NCBI GenBank assembly: GCA_021739645.1
Contig: JAIPBL010000002.1
Location: 62,001-126,000 of the forward strand
Reading direction: 5' to 3'
Source: Saprospiraceae bacterium
Lineage (GTDB): Bacteria > Bacteroidota > Bacteroidia > Chitinophagales > Saprospiraceae
Length of the DNA: 64,000 nucleotides
Part shown: piece after piece, positions 16,713-23,812 of the stretch
Position numbering within the stretch: position 1 is the first letter of the stretch
Layout: every line of letters begins with the position of its first letter
Made by a program: the position numbers and the translations under genes
The notes under the pieces: model-generated
What the model was told of the DNA's origin: nothing
The model's database searches: none
Seen by the model: only the letters and a program-made list of their open reading frames with translations

Positions 16713-17042
16713 TTATCGGGCGCAGTTCACGCATTTCGCACTTTGGGGCATGAGCATCAGCCGACGGAGCTGAATGGGCTGATTGCATTGGCTACACAAG
16801 CCGAAATCCTCATAGCCTACCTTGCCGAGCATCGTTTCCAGATTCGCCAATTTCTGTTCTGCTTCCCGCAATGCCGCCGCCGCCACACTGCCACTTACGA
16901 TGGCATCCATGCGGGACAACCGCCCGATGGCATTGTCGGGTCCCAATGTCTGGGACATTTCGCGATAACCTTCGATTTTCACTTTCGTTTTTTCGATTTC
17001 GGTTTCAATGTTTTTCCTGATTTCTTCGTGGTTCAAATGCAT
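16713..17042 (-). CDS. DksA/TraR-family zinc-finger protein
   Basis: 109 residues: a charged N-terminal coiled coil (residues 3-75, with GRLSRMDAIVSGSVAAAAL) and a C-terminal C4 zinc finger CSQCN...CVNC with a 17-residue spacer. It is shorter than Escherichia coli DksA (151 residues) and resembles the short TraR-like proteins that enter the RNA polymerase secondary channel. Whether it acts on polymerase cannot be told; the coiled-coil tip has one Asp (in RMDA) rather than the classic DxxDxA. It lies 33 bp before the radical SAM gene on the same strand and is probably co-transcribed. Confidence 0.85.
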   Translation of the reverse strand: MHLNHEEIRKNIETEIEKTKVKIEGYREMSQTLGPDNAIGRLSRMDAIVSGSVAAAALREAEQKLANLETMLGKVGYEDFGLCSQCNQPIQLRRLMLMPQSAKCVNCAR

Positions 17043-17108
17043 CTTTCGATTTTTTTATCTGTGAAAATACCAATTCCCTGCCATACCGGAAGATGTTTGT
17101 CACGCCAC

Positions 17109-17837
17109 CTAATTTCCAATTCCCAAAGCTGCCCAAAACGCCACCTCCTCCCCCACCCCCGTCCGGGCATCCTGCACGAATGCCGCTTTGGTTTCATATT
17201 TTTTCAATATACCGCCCTGCATCAGCGCCATTTCATCGCCCATGAGGAGGGCTTCCTTCAGGTCGTGGGTGACGAACAGCGTGGTGATTTTGAACGTGGC
17301 CACCATTCGTTTCAGCAATTGCTGCATCGCCGAGCGGGTCTCCGTGTCGAGCGCCCCGAACGGCTCGTCGAGGAGCAGCACCTGTGGCTCTACGATGAGC
17401 GCCCGCCCGAAGGCGACCCGCTGGCGCTGCCCGCCGGAGAGCTGTCCCGGCATTTTTTTCGATTGGTCGCCGAGTTCGAGGCTTTCGAGCATTTCCGTGG
17501 TTTTTTGGTGGATGTCGGTTTCTGGCAGCTTGCGCAGCCGCAGTCCGAAGGCGACATTTTCAAAAGCGTTCAGGTGCGGAAAAAGTAGCGGTTCTTGGTA
17601 CAGATAGACGATGTTTCGCAGGTGGGCGGGCACCTCGTTCATTGTTTTGCCATTGAGTTCCACCGTACCACTGTCGGGCATTTCCAGCCCGGCGATTATT
17701 TTGAGCAAGGTCGTCTTGCCGCTGCCGGAGCGGCCGAGGATGCTCAACATACGGTGGGCTTCGAGCGTGAAGCTCAAGTCTTGGAGCACTTGCTCTTTGC
17801 CGAAGGTTTTGCTGATATGATTGATTTTTAAGTACAT
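17109..17837 (-). CDS. ABC importer ATP-binding protein (YnjD-like)
   Basis: 242 residues with a complete nucleotide-binding domain: Walker A GRSGSGKT (35-42), Q-loop in VYLYQEPLLFPHL, signature LSGGQRQRVAFGRAL, Walker B VLLLDEPFGALD and H-loop FVTHD. The sequence type is that of the sulfate/thiamine/YnjD group of importers. It lies six bp after a permease gene and shares an orientation with the second permease and the substrate-binding lipoprotein, so it is the energising subunit of the importer. Confidence 0.92.
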   Translation of the reverse strand: MYLKINHISKTFGKEQVLQDLSFTLEAHRMLSILGRSGSGKTTLLKIIAGLEMPDSGTVELNGKTMNEVPAHLRNIVYLYQEPLLFPHLNAFENVAFGLRLRKLPETDIHQKTTEMLESLELGDQSKKMPGQLSGGQRQRVAFGRALIVEPQVLLLDEPFGALDTETRSAMQQLLKRMVATFKITTLFVTHDLKEALLMGDEMALMQGGILKKYETKAAFVQDARTGVGEEVAFWAALGIGN

Positions 17838-17843
17838 GTTTCG

Positions 17844-18602
17844 CTACGTTTTGAACAAAACCCGCTTGTTTACCCAAAGCAACCCCACGGGCGGCAGTAC
17901 CAGCAACACACTCGCCAGCGCCGCATAAAAAATATTCGCCTCGCCGATGTACTGGAACACCTTCACCGTCAGCGTCTGTACCTTGCCCACGCCGAGCAGG
18001 CTTGTCAGGCCGTACTCAAACCACGAGATGAGGAAGGTCTGGAAAAAACAGACCAGCAGTGCCCCTTTTGCCGCAGGCACCAGCACCCGCCGGAAAGTCT
18101 GCCAGCCATTGCCGCCGAGGGTGGCCGAAAGCTGCTCCATCGCCCGCATCCGTTCGTTCCAGAAGCCCGTGAAAAAAATGACCCCAAACGGATAGGCGAT
18201 GAACAATTGCGCCAGCAAGACGCCGCCCACCTTGCCCGCCAGCCCCAGCCGCAGGAAGTAAAATTGCAGCGTGGCGGCGAGTATGACCGGGGCGAAGACG
18301 TAGGGGAAATAGGCGACCGTCAGCCACCGCTCCCGCCAAGGGTGGTAGGCGATATGTTTTGCCGTGAAAAAACTCAGCCCGGTGGCGACCGTGGCAATGC
18401 CCACCGAAATGCCGAGGGAGCGCAGCAGGCTTTGCCCCAAATCGGACTGCCCAGCGAGCAAAAAGTGCCAGTTGTCCGTCGTCCAGGTGGCGGGCAGCAC
18501 GGCAGGGAACCGCCAGTTTTGCCCGAAGGACAACGCCAACAGGAAGGCGAAGGGGAACAGGACGGCGGCTGCGAAGGTGTATTTGAGTGGTTTTCTCAGC
18601 AT
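17844..18602 (-). CDS. ABC importer permease, second half (YnjC-like)
   Basis: 252 residues with six hydrophobic helices and the cytoplasmic EAA-type loop EQLSATLGGNGWQTFRRVLVP (about 135-155), which docks onto the ATPase. In the E. coli YnjBCD system the membrane component is a single fused protein; here two separate half-length permeases are found (this gene and 20074-20934). Start is the ATG at 18602, immediately after the inserted AAA ATPase gene (19 bp). Confidence 0.88.
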   Translation of the reverse strand: MLRKPLKYTFAAAVLFPFAFLLALSFGQNWRFPAVLPATWTTDNWHFLLAGQSDLGQSLLRSLGISVGIATVATGLSFFTAKHIAYHPWRERWLTVAYFPYVFAPVILAATLQFYFLRLGLAGKVGGVLLAQLFIAYPFGVIFFTGFWNERMRAMEQLSATLGGNGWQTFRRVLVPAAKGALLVCFFQTFLISWFEYGLTSLLGVGKVQTLTVKVFQYIGEANIFYAALASVLLVLPPVGLLWVNKRVLFKT

Positions 18603-18621
18603 AAAAAAACTTGATGCGTGG

Positions 18622-19980
18622 TTAAGTTGGTTTGACTGCTTGTTGAAACCACGCCATGTATTCCCCTAAATTTTCACCCAAAAAATAAGGGAGGTTGAGG
18701 AGGTGAAAGGTTTTTCCACTCGGGGTCGTCGCTTGTTGCAGGAGCAATTCCCCGGCGTACAGCCTGATGGCGAAGGGGTGGTCGCAGATTTCCATGAACT
18801 GGTGCAGCGAGCGAAGTTTGCCCGTTGCCCCGGCTTTTACCTCCACGGGAACGAGTATCTGCCGGAAGGGGAACAGGAAGTCCACTTCCGCCGAACTTTG
18901 CTTTTTTTCCCGTACCCAAAAGCGGAGGCTGTCGAGCGGCGAGTTCATATTCGCCAGCAGTTGCTGCCCAACCCAATGGTGGATAATCCTGCCCCGGTAG
19001 GCTTCGTGCAGGTCTTTTGTGCCGATGAGGCTTTCTTGTATGCCGCTGAAGAAGTTGACCAGCCCAGTGTCGAGTGCTTGTAGGTAGGGCATCTTGCGGT
19101 GGTCAGGCAAGCCCGGCAGTTGAGCTTCGACCGTTGGATAGACCAAGTGTAGCAGCATCGCTTTCTCCAGCGTCCGCAGCGCCTCGCCCACTTCACGGGA
19201 GCCATAGCCTGCGTTCCCGAACCCCTCGAACTTGATGCGCCCGCCCGCTTCGAGGAGCAAATGCCGGATGCAATGCTGAATCACCTGCGCCCGCACCCCG
19301 TCTTTTTCATATTTCTGCACGTCGTCTTGGTAGGCGGTGAGCAGGGTGGTATAAATGGGTTTCAGGGCTGTCAGGTCCCGGTTTTCTGAGAATTGCTCCA
19401 CCACTTCCGGCATGCCGCCGATGAGGGCGTATTGATGAAAAAGCTGCATCAATTTTGGCTGGGCATAAGCGGGCAACGGCACTTGCCCCAACATCCCGGC
19501 GGCTGCCTCCTCGCCGATGGCCTGCAAAAACTCCCGGAACGACACCGGGCGCAACACCATGTACTCCACCCTGCCCACCGGAAAGGTGTTTTTGGATTCG
19601 AGCAGGGTCTCCAGCAGCGACCCGGCAGCTATCACGTAGAGGTCGGGGAAATGTTCGTAGAAATAACGCAACTGGGCCACCGCCATCGGCTCGTTCTGGA
19701 TTTCATCAATGAACAACAGCACCCGCTTCCCGTGCCGGGGCACATCGTGGCGGAACAGCAGCGCCGCCACGATGTCTTCCAGCCTGTCAAAACGGGTGAA
19801 CATTTCCCGGTCGCCGGGCAATTCCAAGTTGAGGGGGATGAAATGGTCGAACTCCTGGGAAAACAGCTTGACCGCCGTCGTCTTGCCTACCTGCCTCGCA
19901 CCCCGCATTATCAGCGGTTTGCGGTTGCTTCTTTCCGCCCATTGCTTTAGTTCGGTAAGGATGCTTCTTTTAAAATTCAT
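18622..19980 (-). CDS. AAA ATPase with DUF4143 domain
   Basis: 452 residues. The N-terminal ATPase domain has Walker A GARQVGKTT (27-35), Walker B VLLFIDEIQ (about 87-95) and a sensor-type AAGSLLETLLESKN. The C-terminal DUF4143 region, of restriction-endonuclease-like fold in this family, starts near residue 220 and includes EVDFLFPFRQILVPVEVKAG, whose D...E..K residues resemble a PD-(D/E)XK core. Such genes are abundant, often solitary and horizontally spread, and have no settled function. Here it separates the two permease genes of one importer and has its own upstream repeats, which marks it as an insertion. Confidence 0.88.
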   Translation of the reverse strand: MNFKRSILTELKQWAERSNRKPLIMRGARQVGKTTAVKLFSQEFDHFIPLNLELPGDREMFTRFDRLEDIVAALLFRHDVPRHGKRVLLFIDEIQNEPMAVAQLRYFYEHFPDLYVIAAGSLLETLLESKNTFPVGRVEYMVLRPVSFREFLQAIGEEAAAGMLGQVPLPAYAQPKLMQLFHQYALIGGMPEVVEQFSENRDLTALKPIYTTLLTAYQDDVQKYEKDGVRAQVIQHCIRHLLLEAGGRIKFEGFGNAGYGSREVGEALRTLEKAMLLHLVYPTVEAQLPGLPDHRKMPYLQALDTGLVNFFSGIQESLIGTKDLHEAYRGRIIHHWVGQQLLANMNSPLDSLRFWVREKKQSSAEVDFLFPFRQILVPVEVKAGATGKLRSLHQFMEICDHPFAIRLYAGELLLQQATTPSGKTFHLLNLPYFLGENLGEYMAWFQQAVKPT

Positions 19981-20022
19981 GGTTTAAAACATAAAGTCAA
20001 GGCAATTTTTGTAAAAAATACG

Positions 20023-20071
20023 CATAAAGTAAGGGTATTTTATTTGAAATACTTACACAAAGTAAGGGCAT
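20023..20071 (-). promoter_or_regulatory. Direct repeats and dyad upstream of AAA ATPase gene
   Basis: The 13-base core AAAGTAAGGG(T/C)ATTTT-like unit occurs twice (20025-20040 and 20056-20071 on the plus strand), spaced by 31 bp; between and across them GTAAGGGTATTT and AAATACTTAC form an imperfect dyad. It lies 43-91 bp upstream of the ATPase start and could be an autoregulatory operator. Confidence 0.5.
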
Positions 20072-20073
20072 TT

Positions 20074-20934
20074 TCAAACCAAACTCCTTTCTCCAGATTT
20101 TTTGCGAAGCAAAAACACTACCGCCCCCACCACGAACACCGTGTAAAGCACCCCAATCACGTACGCCTGCGGCATATCCGCCAAATCGAAACGCTGGAGC
20201 TTACGGATGGTCAGCACCGACACCATCTGCGGCGACTGGCTGCCCAGCAGCAGCGGGATTTCGTAGCTGCCCATTACGAAGATAAAGTACAGCACCAGCG
20301 TCGGGAACGCCTGCCGCAGCAGCACCGGAACGACGACCCGCCTCGCCGATTGCCTCGCCGTGGCGCCCAGCGTGGCGGCCAATTGGGCGTACTCGCCAAG
20401 CCGTTCGTTTTGGTACAAATTTGAGAACAGGATGATGAAAAACGGCGTAGCCATGAGCACGTGCGCCGCGATGATGCCCACCCCCCAGGGGTCGTTCACC
20501 CAGTTGGGGAAGTCCTCGATGCCGCCCGTTAGTCCCAGCCGGTACACCAGCCTCGATGCAAAGCCCGCCCCCGAAAGCGTCTGGAAAACGAGGAACGCCA
20601 CCACCATGGCGGGCAATGTGAGCGGCAGGTAAATCAGCCACGACAGGATGCCCCGTTGCCACCGCTCCGGCCCCCTCACCACGGCAGCCAATGCCAGCCC
20701 CAGCGCCAAGCCGATGCTGCAAGCCGCCACCCAACAACTGAAGCCCAACGAGCGCCAAAATTCGCTGCCCGTCAGCACGCTGCCCCAATGCCTCAGCGTG
20801 AATCCTTCGCTGCCAATACCCGCCAGCCCCGTGCTGTGCAGCAGCGAGTAGCCGATGCCGAAGGCAAGCGGCAGCGCTGTGAGTCCGAGGAACAGCGCCA
20901 TGCTCCCGTATTTGCCGTTAAATCTTCCAGCCAT
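20074..20934 (-). CDS. ABC importer permease, first half (YnjC-like)
   Basis: About 286 residues from the ATG at 20934; a TTG at 20961 is less likely. Six helices, with the first at about 11-30 and an EAA-type loop AQLAATLGATARQSARRVVVP. It overlaps the end of the glycosyltransferase gene by 17 bp, so the two are translationally coupled. Together with 17844-18602 it should form the membrane pore of the importer. Confidence 0.88.
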   Translation of the reverse strand: MAGRFNGKYGSMALFLGLTALPLAFGIGYSLLHSTGLAGIGSEGFTLRHWGSVLTGSEFWRSLGFSCWVAACSIGLALGLALAAVVRGPERWQRGILSWLIYLPLTLPAMVVAFLVFQTLSGAGFASRLVYRLGLTGGIEDFPNWVNDPWGVGIIAAHVLMATPFFIILFSNLYQNERLGEYAQLAATLGATARQSARRVVVPVLLRQAFPTLVLYFIFVMGSYEIPLLLGSQSPQMVSVLTIRKLQRFDLADMPQAYVIGVLYTVFVVGAVVFLLRKKSGERSLV

Positions 20935-21529
20935 GTTTTTTCCAATCTTCTTCGTAATCAATATCGGGCAGCACGGGCAATTGGTGGCAGGTCTTGCCCA
21001 ATCGCCCGATGACTTCCATAGTTTGTGAAAAAACCGCCGCCGTGCTCCATTCGATGCCCTGAAAAACGGCAGGCTCGTGAGCGTTCATGCCCAGCAAGTA
21101 GTAGCCGCCGTCGTCCGTGCCACCGATGGTGAAATCGTGGGTGGCCAGTTTTTCAAAAGCATCGTGGAGGATGGCGGGCGTGATGCCCGGCACGTCGCTG
21201 CCCACGATAACTGCCCGCTGGTGCTGCCGCAAAATTTCATCGAAAGCCTTGCTCATGCGCTCGCCAAGAGCTTGCCCCGATTTCTCGGGGTCGCCGTTGT
21301 GTTGTAGTTTTTTGGTGAAATGGGCGGGTAGCCACTCGTCATTTTCCTCGATAAAATCGCTGTAAAACAGGTACTTGGACACGGGCAGCGGCTCCGTTAC
21401 TTGCCGAATTCGTTCGAGCAGTGCGGTGTAAATGCGCAGCGCCAGTTCATCGCCCATGGTAGCGGCGAGGCGGGTTTTTACCTTGCCGAGTTGGGGGTTT
21501 CTGATGAAAATGATGAGTGCCGCAGACAT
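20918..21529 (-). CDS. TIGR04282-type glycosyltransferase (DUF2064)
   Basis: 203 residues. The N-terminus IIFIRNPQLGKVKTRLAATMGDE is the nucleotide-sugar pyrophosphate-binding loop of the GT-A/nucleotidyltransferase-like family; VIVGSDVPGITP and IGGTDDGGYYLLGM carry the expected acidic residues. Members are named for a neighbourhood with arsenosugar biosynthesis genes (ArsS), but no ArsS homologue is visible here. It overlaps the downstream permease and lies three bp after the binding-protein gene, an unusual position inside an importer operon. Confidence 0.88.
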   Translation of the reverse strand: MSAALIIFIRNPQLGKVKTRLAATMGDELALRIYTALLERIRQVTEPLPVSKYLFYSDFIEENDEWLPAHFTKKLQHNGDPEKSGQALGERMSKAFDEILRQHQRAVIVGSDVPGITPAILHDAFEKLATHDFTIGGTDDGGYYLLGMNAHEPAVFQGIEWSTAAVFSQTMEVIGRLGKTCHQLPVLPDIDYEEDWKKHGWKI

Positions 21530-21532
21530 GGT

Positions 21533-22741
21533 TTATTGGTTGATGATTTGCTCTCTAAAATCCTTCGCCAGCCGAATCATGTACTCCGGCGCCAGTTCCC
21601 GCAGGGCATGTTTTTGCAGTTCGGAGCGGGGCTGTGCATATTTTCGGGTTGGTAGGTTTTCAAACTGCTGCTTCCAGTCGCCGGGCAACTTGGAGAGGTC
21701 GAGCACCGTGCCGTCGCCCCAAACCGAGGGGTCTTGTTTTTTGAATTGCGCCTCCGGCGAAATCAGGAAATTGGCGACCACCATTGCCCCGGCTTTATTG
21801 CCCGATAGCTTGGGGATGCCCATGTAGTGCGAGTTTTGGATGCTGCCAAAGTCGGGTACGTAAGCCCTTGCCGTGGTCGGGAACAAACCTTGCAGCACCT
21901 TGCTGTCCACTTCGCAGTCGTTGTTGCTCATGGTGAACCAGAGTTCGCCGTTGGCGAAAAGCTGGTGCATGGGTGCTACGGCATCGGGGTAAGTCTTGCC
22001 GTTTTTCCAAAGAAAAGGCTTGATTTCCCGAAGGTAATCCCATAGCAGGGCGCTCGATTGCAGGTATTTTTTTTCGTCAAAATCGCCGTGAAGCGCTGTG
22101 CCGCCTCCGGCGATGTCAATCAGCAGCGATTTCAGGAAAGTCAGCCCGGTGAACTGCGTGTCGAAAGTGAACTTGCCGGGGTGTGTTTTCACAAAATCAG
22201 CCAGCGCCTCTCGCGTACGGGGCGGTTCCTTCACAAACTCGCTGTTGTAAATCACGGCCATCTGCACATTGCCCCAGGGGCACTCGTAGCCGCCCACCGG
22301 CTGCTGGAAGTCGGTGTTGATGAACGGGTTTTGGAAGTCAATGAACTGGGCGTTGGGCAGCCTGTCCGTCCATGGGCCGAAAAGGGCGTCAATTTGGCGG
22401 AGCTGGTAGAATGTTTCGCCGTTGATCCAGGCAAGGTCGAGTTCGCTGTTGGATTTCCCTGCTTCCATTTCGGTCATCAGCGTCTGCACGATGACGTTGC
22501 CCTGCCCGGAGGCAGTTTCGAGGGTTATGCCGAACTGCTCTTTCACCGCCGGGGCGACGTATTGCTGCATGTACGCATTGATGAGCGGGTCGCCCTGCCA
22601 CATCATCAGGTGGACGGTGCTGCCCTGTGCCTGCTGGAGGGTTTGCTCCCAAGTCAGGGTGGCGGGGTCTGTGGGCTGCTGGGGGCTGTCGTTGCAGGCA
22701 ACTAGGAAGAGGGCTGTGAAAAGAAAAATAGTACGCTGCAT
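21533..22741 (-). CDS. ABC importer substrate-binding lipoprotein (YnjB-like)
   Basis: 402 residues. The lipobox VAC places the lipidated cysteine at C16. The mature domain is a type-2 periplasmic binding fold: MMWQGDPLINAYMQQYVAPAVKEQFGITL, LDLAWINGETFYQL, WGNVQMAVIYNSEFV, LWFTMSNNDCEVDSKVL and the late VVANFLISPEAQ segment, which is the order of the YnjB/spermidine-thiamine group. The substrate is unknown, also for E. coli YnjB. It is the first importer gene of the run. Confidence 0.9.
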   Translation of the reverse strand: MQRTIFLFTALFLVACNDSPQQPTDPATLTWEQTLQQAQGSTVHLMMWQGDPLINAYMQQYVAPAVKEQFGITLETASGQGNVIVQTLMTEMEAGKSNSELDLAWINGETFYQLRQIDALFGPWTDRLPNAQFIDFQNPFINTDFQQPVGGYECPWGNVQMAVIYNSEFVKEPPRTREALADFVKTHPGKFTFDTQFTGLTFLKSLLIDIAGGGTALHGDFDEKKYLQSSALLWDYLREIKPFLWKNGKTYPDAVAPMHQLFANGELWFTMSNNDCEVDSKVLQGLFPTTARAYVPDFGSIQNSHYMGIPKLSGNKAGAMVVANFLISPEAQFKKQDPSVWGDGTVLDLSKLPGDWKQQFENLPTRKYAQPRSELQKHALRELAPEYMIRLAKDFREQIINQ

Positions 22742-22805
22742 GGAATGGAAATTGGAAATTGGAGTGGTGCCCCCAATTTCTCTTCTATGGTTTGAAAGGA
22801 TTCCT

Positions 22806-23630
22806 TTATTTCAGTTTTTTGATGCTGTTGTTTTGAACCAGCGAGGTCATTTGAGTAATTGCGATATTGTTGAGTTGGGTCAGCCGCTCGCTTTGGGTCA
22901 AGCCCTGCCTAATCAAGACGGCATTGATGCTTTCAAGGTTGGAAAGCACGACGAGTTGTTCCAAAGTAGCCTGGTCACGGATGTTTCCTTTCGCTTTTGG
23001 GTTGTTGACGCGCCATTGGACGGCAGTGATGCCAAATAGGGAAACGTTAAGCAAATCTGCTTCGGAGGCATAGACAAGGGAGGTTTCCTTGGGGGAAAGT
23101 TTGGGCGGAATCAGCGTTTCTTTAATGGCATCGGTGTGGATGGAGTAGTTTACCTTGGTGAGCGTGCGTTGAAGGTTCCAGTCAAGTTTCAGTCGGTCGT
23201 TTTCCTCGGCCTTCAGTCGTTGGAATTCTTTGATGAGGTAGAGTTTGAATTCGATTGAAACCCAAGAGGCAAATTCAAAGGCGATGTCTTTATGTGCAAA
23301 AGTGCCGCCGTACCTGCCTGATTTTGAAACGATTCCGATGGCATTGGTTGTTTCAATCCACCGTTTCGGTGTCATCACAAAACTGTTCAATCCAGCTTGG
23401 TTTCTAAACCCGTCGAATTCGACGGGTTTAAAATCGGGATTGTAAATGATTTCCCATAATCCCAACAGTTCGATGGTGTTGCGGTTACGCATCCAGTTTT
23501 TAATGATGTCGTCGGTGTGCTGTGCGTCTTTGTACCGAGCAATGTCGGTCAAGGAGATATAGTCTTCTTGGTTGGTTTCGTACAAGACAATTTCAAAGCC
23601 CTTTGCTTCTATTTTTTTGTTTTTTGCCAT
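22806..23630 (-). CDS. KilA-N domain protein
   Basis: 274 residues. The N-terminal ~110 residues form a KilA-N domain (EDYISLTDIARYKD, DDIIKNWMRNRNTIELLGLWEI, then the FKPVEFDGFRNQAG and WIETTNAIGIVSKSGRYGGTFAHKDIAFEFASWVS segments), a DNA-binding fold found in phage antirepressors and scattered bacterial loci. The C-terminal half is a charged helical part (RLKAEENDRLKLDWNLQR). It lacks phage neighbours here, so it is probably a stray or domesticated mobile gene. A 26-bp perfect palindrome lies inside its coding sequence and a 10-bp stem hairpin lies just upstream. Confidence 0.9.
   Translation of the reverse strand: MAKNKKIEAKGFEIVLYETNQEDYISLTDIARYKDAQHTDDIIKNWMRNRNTIELLGLWEIIYNPDFKPVEFDGFRNQAGLNSFVMTPKRWIETTNAIGIVSKSGRYGGTFAHKDIAFEFASWVSIEFKLYLIKEFQRLKAEENDRLKLDWNLQRTLTKVNYSIHTDAIKETLIPPKLSPKETSLVYASEADLLNVSLFGITAVQWRVNNPKAKGNIRDQATLEQLVVLSNLESINAVLIRQGLTQSERLTQLNNIAITQMTSLVQNNSIKKLK
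23405..23430. repeat. 26-bp perfect palindrome inside the KilA-N gene
   Basis: TAAACCCGTCGAA followed by its exact complement TTCGACGGGTTTA. It encodes part of the conserved KPVEFDGF segment of the KilA-N domain. Confidence 0.9.
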
Positions 23631-23658
23631 GAAGTTTTCTTTCTTTGATTTGACTTGC

Positions 23659-23684
23659 TAGAGTGGTCAAATTCGACCACTCTA
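23659..23684 (-). promoter_or_regulatory. Inverted repeat upstream of the KilA-N gene
   Basis: TAGAGTGGTC and GACCACTCTA form a perfect 10-bp stem around AAATTC, 29 bp before the KilA-N start codon. Its position suits an autoregulatory operator of a DNA-binding protein. Both this element and the palindrome at 23405-23430 are centred on an AATTC core. Confidence 0.55.
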
Positions 23685-23698
23685 AATATTAACCTTGT

Positions 23699-23812
23699 TC
23701 ACCACCCCCGATATTCCGGCGGCTCTGCGCCATTTAGTCGCAGATAAACGACAAGCTGCTCCCAGTGGTGGGTCAGGTGGTCGTTCATCAGGGCGAAAAT
23801 ATCCCATTTTTC
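23699..23812 (-). pseudogene. DinB-family gene remnant (3' end)
   Basis: Read on the minus strand, 23699-23812 encodes EKWDIFALMNDHLTHHWEQL then VVYLRLNGAEPPEYRGW and a stop. This is the C-terminal helix of DinB/YfiT-like four-helix metalloproteins, which often end HLxHHRxQLxVYLRLxG...PPxYxGW, with the last His of the metal triad in the HH pair. The upstream part of the gene is absent; the fragment starts immediately at the stop codon of the TonB-dependent receptor gene, so the receptor gene or its end has been joined into a former DinB gene. Confidence 0.8.
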
